In this document: positions 33,401 through 46,932 of the stretch, one piece after another
Layout: each line of letters starts with the position of its first letter
How positions within the stretch are numbered: the first letter of the stretch is position 1
Assembly (NCBI GenBank): GCA_015143295.1
Contig: CM026563.1
Coordinates: 1,922,001 to 1,986,000 of the forward strand
Length of the DNA: 64,000 nucleotides
From: Tetracentron sinense
Lineage: Eukaryota; Streptophyta; Magnoliopsida; Trochodendrales; Trochodendraceae
Direction: 5' to 3'
Translations under genes and position numbers: made by a program
Notes under the pieces: generated by a model
What the model saw: only the letters and a program-made list of their open reading frames with translations
Databases searched by the model: none
What the model was told of the DNA's origin: nothing

Positions 33401-36400
33401 TACATCAAGCTGCCCACGGCACTTGCATACGGAAATTCTGTCATCTCTTTCTTCTCTTCATTTGTCACTGGACATAACTGAAAGGATAACCTGAAATGTG
33501 TCGCCAATGGAGTAGTCACCGGTTTTGCATCTTGCATCTCGAATTGTGCAAAGACTTTCTTTATGTACTTCCCTTGGGATAGAGATGGTTCCCATCTCTC
33601 CGAATTTCCATGCCTAGAATCACTTTTGTTGCACCTAGGTCTTTTATCTCAAACTCACTGCTGAGTTGCTTCTTCAATATCTTCACTCTGACATGTTTTT
33701 GGCAACAATTAACATGTCATCCACATAGAGTGCTAAGTATATGAAAGAACTATCTCTAATTTTTCTGAAATAGAGACGATGGTTATACTCACTTTTGGAA
33801 TACCCATTCTTCCGCATGAATGAGTCAAATCTCTTGTACCATTGCCTGGGTGATTGCTTCAGACTATATAGAGACCTCTTCAGTTTGTAGATTTGATCTG
33901 TTTTTTCCCTCATTTGAAATCCCTCTGGTTGTCGCATGTATATTTCATCTAGCTCTCCGTGAAGAAAAGTTTTTTTCACATCCATCTGTTAAAGCTCCAG
34001 ACCTTGCTTAGCTACTATCGACAACAGTGTTCTGATGGAGGTATGCTTCACTATTGGTGAGAAGATTTTATTGAAACCTATTCATTCTCTTTGTGCAAAA
34101 CCCTTTGCAACCAGTCTTGTCTTGAACTTTACTTCGCTGCTTTCAGTTGTAGGTTCTTTATTTTTGAAAATCCATTTGCAGCCTATGACTTTCTTCCTCT
34201 TAGGCAGTTCTACAAGATCCCAAGTATGGTTCTTGTATAGTGATTTGATCTCCTCATCCATAGCCTTCTCCCACTTTCTATGATCACCATCTGACACCAC
34301 TTCCTTGAAGCTAGATGGCTCCCCATTCTTAGTCATGAGAGCAAAAGCTACCATGTACATGTCCTCATCATATCTTCTGGGTGCTTTTCGAACCCGTTGT
34401 GATCTCCGTGGTTGAGGTGGTTGATCGATTCTCTCGACCTGAAGTGGTTTTTTATTACTTTCATCTGACTCAGATCTATTCAGCTTCACCTGAACTGAAT
34501 GCTCACTACTACTAGTTTCAGTGTCACAATATTGATCTTCTTTCATCACGACAGTCTCATCAAAAGACTACAATCATTGCTCACAACAATCTTCCTTGTT
34601 TCTGGATTTAATAACTTGTAGCCTTTAATTTCTTTCGGGAAATCCAGAAAAATACACTTTATTGACTTTGCATCAAACTTACTCCTCAGATCACTATGCA
34701 CATGTGCATATTCTAGATAGCCAAATATTCTTAACATAGAATAATCATAGGGTTTACCTGACCAAACCTCTTCTGGTGTCCTCAGATCTAAAGCTTTAGA
34801 GGGTGATCAGTTTATCAGAAAACTTGTTGTGTTGAATGCTTCTGCCCAGAAGTATTTCTTCAATCCAGCACTGATCCTCATACTCCGAGCTATCTCTAGG
34901 ATTGTTTTGTTCATTCGCTCTGCCATTCTATTCTGCTGTGGAGTTCTGGGTGTAGTGAAGTTTTGAGCAATACCCTCATCTTCACATAATTTAGTGAATT
35001 TTGCAGATATATATTCTCTTCCATTGTCTGACCTCAGACACTTCACTTGTTTTCTGCTTTTTAATCCTGGCTTTCCATTGTTTGAAAATGCTAAAAACAT
35101 CAAACTTTGCTTCATGTAGTACACCCAAACTTTTCCTGAGATATCATCACATGATATAGAGATCCCGATAGGGACTTTACTGGGGCTAGTCCTCACACAT
35201 CTGAATGAACATAATCCAAAATTTCTTCATTGTGGTGTGAAGAGTGTTTAAACCTCTCTTGATTGCTTCCCGAACACAGTGCTCACAGAACTGTAGCTTG
35301 CAGGTCTTAATGTCTTTTAGAAACTTTTTACTATGGAGCTCCATTAAAGCTCTCTTGCTCATATAACCTAGTCTCCTGTGCCATAATTTGGTCTCATCAT
35401 CCCCTTCTGATAATCCAATCGTGACTCCACCTGTATTGGTATTCCCTATTATCTTATATAGGGTTCCAATCCTTATACCCTTCAGGATAAGAAGGGCTTT
35501 CTTTATTACCTTTAGAGCTCCACTTGAAGTTATATATTTACACCCAACGGCTTCTATTGTACCCAAAGAAATTAATTTTTTTTTCAGATCTGGTACATGC
35601 CTAACATCAGTTAGGGTTCGAATTACCCTATCGAACATCTTTATTCTGACAGTACTAATTCCTACTATCTTACAAACTGCATTATTCTCCATTAAAACTA
35701 TACTCTCATTATAGGTTTTATATGTATCAAACCAATTTCTATTTGGGCACATATGGTATGAACATGCAAAATCAAGAATCCAAGTATCAGAAAGAATTTC
35801 CTTACTTGTATGGGTGCAAAAGGCGTCGCCGTCGCTACTTTCTTTTGAAACAACATTAGCTTGATTTGAGGCTTTCTCTTTCCCCATTTCAAGTTCCTTT
35901 TCTTACTCCTCCTTTAGGATCCTGCAGTCTTTTTTAATGTGACCATATTTCTTGCAATGATGACATTGAAGTCGAGTCCTCCCATACTTTGATTTCGACC
36001 TTCCTCTTATTTGTTCTTTCTCCTTTTCCCTTTCTTTTCCTCTTCCTCTTATAAACAAACCCTCAGTCTGAGTTCTTCTTCTTCCTGATTTTTCTTTCTC
36101 AAATCGTTTGAGAGTAGGGTTGCTATTGTGTCTTCGAACTCTATAAAATCATTTCCATAGAGTAGGGTTGTAACGAGATGCTCATAAGAGGACAGAAGTG
36201 AAAAGAGAAGTTGTAGAGCATGATTTTCATCGCTGACCTTCTCATCAATGCTTGCTAGGTCATTGACTACTCTGTTGAGTGCGTTGATGTGCTCGGTGAG
36301 ATCCCCACCTTCCTTCATCTTGGTAGTATGAAGTTTTTGCTTTACGAATAGCTTCTTTGATAATGACTTTGTCATATATAGACTCTCAAGCTTCATCCAA

Positions 36401-39400
36401 AGCTTTGGTGCTTAATCCTCATTGACCACGTGATAGAGAACGTCGTCAGATAGGAACTAATGATACTTGCCGCCTTCAATTCCGGATCTTCCCAATCTTC
36501 ATCGGATATTGATTCCGGTTTTTTTTCTTTACCTTTTAGGGTTTTATGTAAACCTTGTTGAATCAATAGATCTTTTACCCAACTCTGCCATAATCCGAAG
36601 TTGTCATTTCCATCGAATATGCAATATCGAACTTGGCACTGGAACTTTTCAATGTCATTGCTTCGAATCAACCTTGCTCTGATACCAATTTGTGGTGAAA
36701 AGCTATCTAATGAACACAAACAAAGAACACACAAATATACGTGGTTCACCCAATTGGGGCTACGTCCACGGAGAGATCACCTTCTTCACTAATAATCAAT
36801 AGTAAAGAGCTGCAATGGTTCCTCAACCTCTCAAACAATCTCTCTCTCAAAGAAAAGTTGGGCATAACCTCTTAGCAACCCTAGAATAAAGAGCTTAAAT
36901 AGGGTAGAAACTCGAAAAACGGAAAAAATTCGCGTCCGCCTTCCAATTGATCGGCCAAGGGTGGCCGATCGATCGGACTCACACTGGAACTGCTGCTGAA
37001 TTTAATCCAAAAACCAACAATATATATATATATATATATATATAAGTGCATGTGTTTTGCATGTATTATTTTTCTAAAAATGTTATTATAATAATTATTA
37101 ATTTTTGTTAACTATAATATTATATTATCAATAGAAATTTTAAAGTATATATTATTATTACTAAATTCTTTAAAATTTTGTACCACGAATAGATTATATA
37201 ATTTATATTAGTAGGATTTTTTTTAAAATCAAATCTCATGAGCGTATCTTGTAGAGTTTTAGGGTGTTTGGAATTCCAAATTTTTTTTTTTTGCTGACAT
37301 TTTGAAATTCCAATTAGGACCACATCTTACGAATCCAATTCTCTTAGAATCAGATCACATATATTTGTGTTTATCTATGCATGGTTTCATTTGTATCTTC
37401 CTCTCGTTTCAATTCTTTAAACGTAGAGGATTTGGTTCCTTTTTTCTCCAATGCTTTATGGTCTTTGTTCTTATTCCCAAGTTACACTCTTTTTAGTGTA
37501 ATCCAAATCTAAATTTCAACCAAGATTCATATTCAGTTTTAAAAATCAACCTCACAACAACATAACAAGCATGACAAATTTAAGATAATTATAAAAGAAA
37601 TAAGAAAATGACAAAAGAGTAATTTTTAATACAAAGTGAATATAACGCAACCAGGCGGTGGCAAGTTACTGTCCAACCCAATTGCCCAGATAATAAAGTA
37701 TTTCAATGATAATATGAATAAACATAAAATTTTAGATAATTACCACACATATTTGGTGCTCTAGGAAACATATACATTCTCCAGAAGCAGGGACTTTGTG
37801 CACAAAGCAATAAAGCCTGGTCGAACTTGAGGTGCTCTGGGAAACATATACATTCTCCAGAAACAGGGACCTTGTGCACAAAGTAATTAAAGCCTGGTCC
37901 TCTTGCCGGGATCAAACTTGTAGAGACGCATGCTGGACATTCTCTAGGACAGTGTGCTTGATGTTTTTTCCGGCTACATACTTTGCTTCAGTTAGGGCAA
38001 AGGAGGAGGTTTTCATGATCTCTTTAGAATAATGAAGAACTCACTCTAAACATTCACGTTCATGGTTATTAAGACTCTATAAGGAGTCCTTATTATGATA
38101 AGGTTCTTATTAATTTAAGAATCTTTATTAGCCAAGAATTCTTACTAATACCTATTAAAACGAGTTTCTAATCTATTGGAGTTTTAGATTTTTTGGTTTC
38201 CTAAATAACTTATTAAGGAAAAATAATCATTACACGGGATTTTGAGTAAGATTTTATGTGGATTAAATCGTTTTTAATCTCTTTAATGGGTCCCACTAAG
38301 AGTATAAAAGTAATATAACATAATCCTAATTAGATTATGGTTAATTAAATCTTATCTGGACTTTTTAATGAATTTTATATAACCTAATTAAAGTTTGGTT
38401 ATACTATAAATTATGTATCAAATAAATAAGTTAAAGGGTATTGACGTCCAAGTAAAGTTTTGCATACTCCTTGTACTTTTATTAGTATAATGATATATAT
38501 ATATATCTCCATATATACAGATGCCATATAAAGAGACATTTTTACATATAAGATGTGTTTCATTCTCTGGTTTAAATGCAGACAAATAGATGCATATATG
38601 GCCTTCTAAATGAATTTGATGCACATATGTGTTTGTATGAATGTGCATGCTATCAAATGGAGCACTATTATGAACTTTCCTATGTATATACATGCATACA
38701 TTTGTAGCTTGAAGGGTATGCATTGCATGTGAAGGATTATATAGAACATACACTCATGCCTCCTTAACGCATGTGTGTACATGTAAGCATCTTCATTCAT
38801 ATGTGCGCATATGCTGAACATTGAATACACTTATTTATGTAACTTCATGTATGTGTGGTTCCTATATGTTTATGCTGGATAAATGGATGGATGCATAGGG
38901 AGGTTGGTTATGGCCTTGCAGACTTGTGTACTTTATAAATAGACTGTTCTTGTGAAGGGCCGAGGTGGTTTTTTTCTTTTGTTTCCATCATGTAGGAGAG
39001 TTGAGTTATGCTTCTGTTTTTCTTAAAGCTTATTATGATGCTATTGCTTGAACACCAATTGTCTCTTTAATTAGGACTGATTGTATGTGGTTTCTTGATT
39101 CAGCAATGGAGCTTGCCTTGTCTTTGGAGAAGTTAAATAACGAGAAACTTCTGAACTTACGCAGTGTAGAACATCTTAACCCTCCTTGCTTTGTTTGCCT
39201 GCTTCGCTTCGATTTTTGTTTTTAGTTGATAGCTCACAGGGTCCGACACTTGGTTCTTACAACTCATGGTGTTTGAACAACAGGTAGCCGATCGAAACAA
39301 CGATGCTAATTTGGTAGATTTTATTGAGAGCGAGTTTTTGGTTGAGCAGGTGAAGTTCAGTTATATTTTTCCTTTGTGTGTTTGAAATGTGTCTTGTGTA

Positions 39401-39763
39401 GCAGCATGATCAAAGGGAAGGGGCTCTGAAGAATTCAAATAACATATTTTTTATTCTGGTTATCCGTCTCTCTTTTAGGTGGAATCCATTCAGAAGATCT
39501 CAGAGTATGTTGCTCAGTTGAGAAGGGTGGGCAAAGGACATGGTAAGAATCAAACTTCAAAATTTCTTGTTCGCTATCACCATATATTTTAACCACATTC
39601 CTTGGCCTTCTTCTGCAATATAGTATCTATCGTTTTCCAATTCATAAGTCTGTATCCATGTCAAATTGTTTTTTTCAGTTCTAATGGTAGTTGTTTTGGT
39701 GGGTTTTCAGGAGTTTGGCAGTTTGATCAGATGTTACTCAATGAGGGAGTTGCTGCTGCTTGA
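30491..39763 (+). CDS. FER: plastid ferritin
   Basis: Iron-storage protein: 24 subunits form a shell in the plastid, oxidise Fe(II) and store Fe(III). Coding exons: 30491-30798, 31845-31928, 32012-32072, 32183-32270, 39104-39165, 39284-39349, 39479-39542, 39711-39763. All have GT-AG introns and join in frame to 261 residues, the usual length for plant ferritin. Residues 1 to about 50 (Ser-rich) are the transit peptide. The plant-specific extension follows ([20 protein letters not shown]). The ferroxidase residues are all present: Glu105, Tyr112, Glu139, Glu140, His143, Glu189 and Gln223. It ends LLNEGVAAA. Intron 4 is 6.8 kb because of a reverse-oriented copia element, and intron 1 contains a dispersed repeat. 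The exons look intact, so the gene is probably functional if intron 4 is spliced. Confidence 0.95.
31230..31720 (-). repeat. dispersed repeat inside ferritin intron 1
   Basis: Contains the family phrase GTTATTTAATTATTTAACAG twice, then GAAACAATACC, an AAAAAAAAATTATGGAGACTAAGCCCC block and a C-run (31689-31698). The order matches the copy at 1700-2120. It lies wholly between exons 1 and 2. Confidence 0.5.
32313..32671 (-). repeat. copia 3' LTR (low-coordinate copy)
   Basis: 359 bp. Differs from the other LTR by small indels, notably an extra 10-12 bp at ACACACAAGAACACAC, extra CT units, and extra bases near 32610-32630. It carries the ACGTGGTTCACCCAA motif common in copia LTRs. Confidence 0.92.
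32672..32690 (-). other. copia polypurine tract
   Basis: On the minus strand AAGGTGGAGAG lies directly before the 3' LTR (which starts TGTTGG on that strand), the expected position of the plus-strand primer. Confidence 0.6.
33011..35985 (-). pseudogene. copia gag end and pol, broken
   Basis: Successive minus-strand blocks: a zinc knuckle [14 protein letters not shown] (about 35975-35925); protease [11 protein letters not shown] (the active-site D-S/T-G/A triad reads DFA, so probably inactive); GAG-pre-integrase [14 protein letters not shown]; integrase core with [12 protein letters not shown] and [15 protein letters not shown]; reverse transcriptase from [20 protein letters not shown] to the catalytic YVDDMLIVA; and RNase H with [18 protein letters not shown]. 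Frames change or stop near 35886-35905, 35190, 34800-34740, 34546, 34080-33985, 33680 and 33540-33305. No complete polyprotein can be read. Confidence 0.9.
36049..36660 (-). pseudogene. copia gag, frameshifted
   Basis: Starts just after the primer-binding site. It shows the Gag landmarks [20 protein letters not shown] and then [22 protein letters not shown] (UBN2-type gag). A frameshift near 36430-36400 separates the two parts, and there is a stop at 36049 before the zinc-knuckle region. Confidence 0.85.
36676..36687 (-). other. copia primer-binding site (initiator Met tRNA)
   Basis: On the minus strand TGGTATCAGAGC lies 3 bp inside the 5' LTR. It is the standard sequence complementary to the 3' end of plant initiator methionine tRNA. 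Confidence 0.93.
36691..37019 (-). repeat. copia 5' LTR (high-coordinate copy)
   Basis: 329 bp, TG...CA, partner of 32313-32671. An (AT)n microsatellite starts immediately outside it at 37020. Confidence 0.92.
37755..37905. repeat. 76-bp tandem duplication in ferritin intron 4
   Basis: GGTGCTCTAGGAAACATATA starts at 37755 and recurs at 37831 as GGTGCTCTGGGAAACATATA. The copies stay similar through CTTGTGCACAAAG and GCCTGGTC. It is outside the copia element. Confidence 0.85.
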
Positions 39764-41219
39764 TGAAGAATAGCAGTGTTGCATCCTTTTCCTTCTTAGT
39801 TTAGTTTTTGATGTGTTTTCCTTGAAGTCTTTTGTGGTTATAGTTCTTTGTTGTTAGATGGAGATTCTTATGGGTTTATTTCAAGAAGTATTAAATAACG
39901 GAGTACATGAGATTTGTTGATGTTAGATCATGTTGTTGGCTCCCTTGTTTTCATGCCTTGCACGGATTTCTCCTGACAAGAGCAACTTTTTGAGAACAAG
40001 AATCCCAACTATAACTAAAGGGAAAAATGTAGCCACTCTATTTTGATGGTAGAATGTCAAGAGACTGATATGTGATCCATTTTATCATTCTTGGAGAAAT
40101 GGGGAGCTACACCATTTTGATGTTCTGAAACTTCTGTCAATGATCACAACCATTTTCTATAAAGTTGCCATTAGAGTTTGACTCAATGATCACAACCATT
40201 TCTATAAAGTTGCCGTTAGTGATAACAGCAAATTTGATTGATCATAAGAAAGCATTAAAATGAAGGTTACAATCAGCCATTATTTAATTTTCCAAGGGTC
40301 ACTGCAAATGGAGGATGAGCTGGTGGCCATCCTGTTGTATGTGAGGTCCCCTATGTTAAGTGAATGCTTGTCATCCTCTAAATAAAAGGGAATTTGGCGA
40401 ACTTGCCAATGAAGCAGAGAACACAAGTATTAAGCATTTTGGTTTCACTCATTGGGGAATATTTATCCACCCTTAATCCTAATTCATCAAGATTCTACCT
40501 CAGATTTTTGGAAGAACAAAAAAACATTTAGAAAACCAACATTCATCATGATTCTACCTCAGAATTTGGAAGAACACAAAAAAAGCATTTAGAAAATCAA
40601 TTTTAGATTTTTATTTTGGGATCTCGATGTTACTTCTCCCAACCATCTTCGATTTTGTCCCTACTCCCACGTCCTCCCCACATCACCCACCACCCCAACG
40701 TCCTCCCTACAGCAAATCAATTATGAAAATCCAAAAATTTGTTCATTTTAAGGAATCGAAAATCCCCATAATTGATGCCAAACGCCCCAATCAGCTATGG
40801 GAAAAATGGATTCACAGTGAACAACTCTTTGGGCAATAAGGATTGATGCCCATAAAAACCATCTTGATTAGAAGTGTGTCATCTCTAGGATTCCTAGGCA
40901 CCTAGAATTTAAATGACAAAATTTGAGCAATAAGGATTGAGGCAGCAGGTAGGCCAAGAAGGTATGCATAGCTTCAACACTCACCAGCTACTCAAAACTA
41001 GGAAAAGCCAGAATCACCAAACAAAAAATAAGGTCATCAAGCAACATGATCCGATTCATTTCCCATTTAGTCCACATAAACTAAGCATGGATTGCAACTA
41101 TGAAAAATTCCTCAAAAACAATTCCCAGAAAAAACAAACATGAATTCTCGAGGTCTGAAACTAGCAATAGAAGTAAAATGCATAGTTAAAATTGATCTCA
41201 GAAAATCTGTAACAGATTG
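39764..41219. other. convergent spacer between ferritin and eS4
   Basis: Holds the 3' ends of two facing genes. It includes a duplicated phrase (GATCACAACCATTTCTATAAAGTTGCC, near 40142-40215) and two versions of TTCATCATGATTCTACCTCAG-like text near 40485-40560. The two short open frames have no supporting features. Confidence 0.5.
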
Positions 41220-44160
<2,941 letters not shown>

Positions 44161-44250
44161 GTTGGATTTCTTCGCCTGGAAATATCTGCTCTGTCTTCGA
44201 TTGCTCTTTCGGCCTGTGAAGTGTGAAGACTCAGAAAAATATGAGCCCTA

Positions 44251-44259
44251 AAACCCTAA
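44251..44259. promoter_or_regulatory. telo-box in the eS4 promoter
   Basis: AAACCCTAA about 90 bp upstream of the eS4 start codon. Telo-boxes are frequent in plant ribosomal-protein promoters and act in either orientation. No TATA box is obvious, which also fits this gene class. Confidence 0.6.
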
Positions 44260-44305
44260 TATATGCATTACAGTGCTCATTACGAAAGTACCCTTGAGTA
44301 ATGGG

Positions 44306-44389
44306 TAGGGTGCCTCTTTAAACGATATTCGGGTTTTCCAACCCACGTAGGGTGCCCCTTAAAACAATATTCGGGTTTTCCAACATACG
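44306..44389. repeat. 42-bp tandem duplication upstream of eS4
   Basis: TAGGGTGCCTCTTTAAACGA starts at 44306 and a variant, TAGGGTGCCCCTTAAAACAA, at 44348. Both continue TATTCGGGTTTTCCAAC. They lie 150-230 bp upstream of the eS4 ATG, so promoter elements could be duplicated. Confidence 0.85.
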
Positions 44390-44399
44390 CTGACCTGTA

Positions 44400-46163
44400 T
44401 AGTGTATTGTGGTGTGGGTACCGAAAAACGAAAGACTACGGGCACTCAAAGAAAGGCAATCCGAAATTGAAAGAAAATCTCATTTACTTTCATTATTTTG
44501 TGTTCGTTTTACAATAATAACTCACTTTCTTGTGGAAGTGGAATCTTTTATTTTTTTTTTGGTGAAAAAGTGGATTCTTAAGTAGTATTAATTTTCTTTT
44601 GCTTTTCTTATACAAAAAGAATATTATTTTGAGGTAAAACTAAAGTATGAAAGTCGAGAAAGTATCTTACCATAAATGTTACAACATTAAGTATTTAACA
44701 TGTAAGTATAAATAAGACTAAGGCAGATTTTAGTGTGCACACAAAAAATTCCCTCTAAATTTTTTGCAAACCAAATACTCACAAAAAAATTTGATTTGTT
44801 TTTTCTATCTTGTCAAATGAGCATACCCTAAAATTAATGTCAATGCAATACCTAAAAAATAAGTGACATGTTATCTTACTCTTAAGTATCCCTTACTCTC
44901 AACAAAAAAACACATACCTGTAAAGTTAATGTCAATCCAATTCATTTAAAGAAAAAAAATTAGGTGTGCTATCTTACTCTTAGGCATTCCTTACTATCAA
45001 CAAAAAAAACCAACTAATGTTAAAATAAGGATAAGTGTTAGTTTGTGGCTAAAAGCAAGTGTTTTTTTTTTTTTTTTTTTTACATTGAGGGCCTATGGAC
45101 CTATGGCTATGCAATGAAGGGTAGCCCACCCCCTCCCATAAATCCCTCCAACCCTGATGTAGATGAGATTTGATCTCAAGTTTCTAGTACGACGCCAATA
45201 GACTTTACCAACTAACTAGATGACACCTACCAAAGTGTTGGTTTTTGGCTGAGAGTATGGAATGATTGAGAGTTAGATGTGTAAAATTTTTTTGGTAAAT
45301 ATTGAAATAATATAAGAGATATTCTTGCTCATAAAATTTATATTTATCATATTTTGGGAGCTCCAAAAATCCAGAGAAATCTAGAGCTATGTTCACAGTA
45401 TAACAAAAATAGGATACATCTTACATTTTTTTTGTGAGTGTTGGAAATTCATCTTATACAAACAGTAGAGGATATATATATATATATATATAATTTAATA
45501 GTGAGAACAATAAGCCTACTCATTAGGATTCTTTATCCTTTAGGCTGCCTTGTAGGAGTGTCATTGGGCCAGGCTTAGGCTTCTATATTTGTGATTTTTA
45601 ATGGTCTCGACTCTCAACCAAATTATAAGGAGTTTTGTGGCTGAATATGATCCATTGACACCCTATAGACCCATGTGACCCGCATGATCTACCATGAGAT
45701 GAAGGTGAATTGGGCTAAGATTTCAGTGATTTAGACTTGACCTGAAGCTAAATTTTGGTCGGCTTTGGATTAACCTTGCTCATCTTGATACATTATCATC
45801 TATTACGACCATGACATATACAAACATTTTTGGATCCATATAAATGGGTGTTAACAGATATTATTCGAATTCACTTGCTCAAATAATTATCTTACTCGAC
45901 GGAGCATATATAAACAGTACTCTTATTATCTATTTACAATTAGATATTGATATATCCAATTCGATAAGGATGATGCTAGATCCACTTTCTCCCTTTTTAA
46001 ACATGAACACACAAAAAGTAATGGGTCCCACAAAAGTTACTACATTTTTAAAAAATCTTGTTCAAAAAAAGAAAATGGATTAAAAAAAAGTGAGCATAGC
46101 ATTCCCTAATCAATAAATATCAGAATAGTTGCATAATATAATATAAGTATAAAGCCAAAATAT

Positions 46164-46196
<33 letters not shown>

Positions 46197-46932
46197 CATA
46201 CATAATTCTAAGATAATGTTTTATTATTTTTAATATAAATAAGGAATAAAATTGCAATATTTTACTTTTAATATAATATATAGTTTTTTTTTACATGTGT
46301 TATTAAATTAATCAAACAATTTGAATATTGTTCGAATAGAATACTATATCTTACTATATGTCAGATATTAATCAAATATGATTAGTCAGATGCGTAATCG
46401 GATATGAATTCTACTATAAATATTTTTTTCTACTATATCACAATGGAATAAAAATTCAGTCCTTTTATGTCTCTAAATTGATAAAATTGGTCTTCTTTTT
46501 GATTGAATGGAATATGGTGTTCGTCTTAAAAAAAAAAATAAAAAAATTGATAAAATCGGTCGGGTGATGGGTCATCTTATTCGAACCTCAATGAGTAAAT
46601 GTCAGGGTTGGTTTATTAACCATACCCGTACAAGGAGTGGGTCGGGTCAACCTCTTTGCCCAAAATGAGAATCACTATTAAGGCCCGAGAGATACTGCTA
46701 AAATACGCCCTCGGGTTTCCGCTTCATTTAGCAGGAGTGTCTTTGGTTTCAGTTTTGATAGTAGGTTTTTCTTCAGTACTCAGAATAGTTGCAGAAAACA
46801 GCTTTAATGGCGGCACGATCTCTCTGAACAATTTTCTACTTGTATCCTGCTGCTAAATTTCTCTATTCGAGATTATCTTTCTGGATTTTCCATGGCTTGT
46901 TGATACTGTCCTCTTCTCGAGTTTGAGCTCCC
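44400..46932. other. divergent spacer between eS4 and TIM22
   Basis: 2.5 kb of AT-rich DNA with (AT)n runs near 45474-45492 and 46168-46196, and one SINE. Two diverged repeats of a CTTACTCTTA(A/G)G(C/T)AT phrase lie near 44876 and 44973. No gene supported. Confidence 0.5.
45064..45232 (-). mobile_element. tRNA-derived SINE
   Basis: On the minus strand the head reads TCTAGTTAGTTGGTAAAGTC (A box) and GAGATCAAATCTC (B box, about 40 bp later). The element ends in a long A-tail (T-run 45062-45080). A short flanking repeat AAGTGTT (45057-45063 and 45233-45239) is the likely target duplication. Confidence 0.65.

Larger units (their letters stand above)
32313..37019 (-). mobile_element. Ty1/copia retrotransposon in ferritin intron 4
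   Basis: A 4.7-kb element in reverse orientation to ferritin, with LTRs 32313-32671 (359 bp) and 36691-37019 (329 bp). On the plus strand these begin TGTGGTGAAA and end AAAACCAACA. The order on the minus strand is LTR, primer-binding site, gag, protease, integrase, reverse transcriptase, RNase H, polypurine tract, LTR; integrase before reverse transcriptase defines copia. The 5-bp flanks AGATA and ATATA differ at one base and lie in simple repeats, so the target duplication is uncertain. The RNase H text ([20 protein letters not shown]) resembles the Tnt1-like group. Frameshifts and stops make it defective. Confidence 0.93.

Noticed and set aside
40627..40839. 70-residue open frame downstream of ferritin
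   Set aside because: Low-complexity Pro/His start, no domain, and a location in the convergent 3' spacer.
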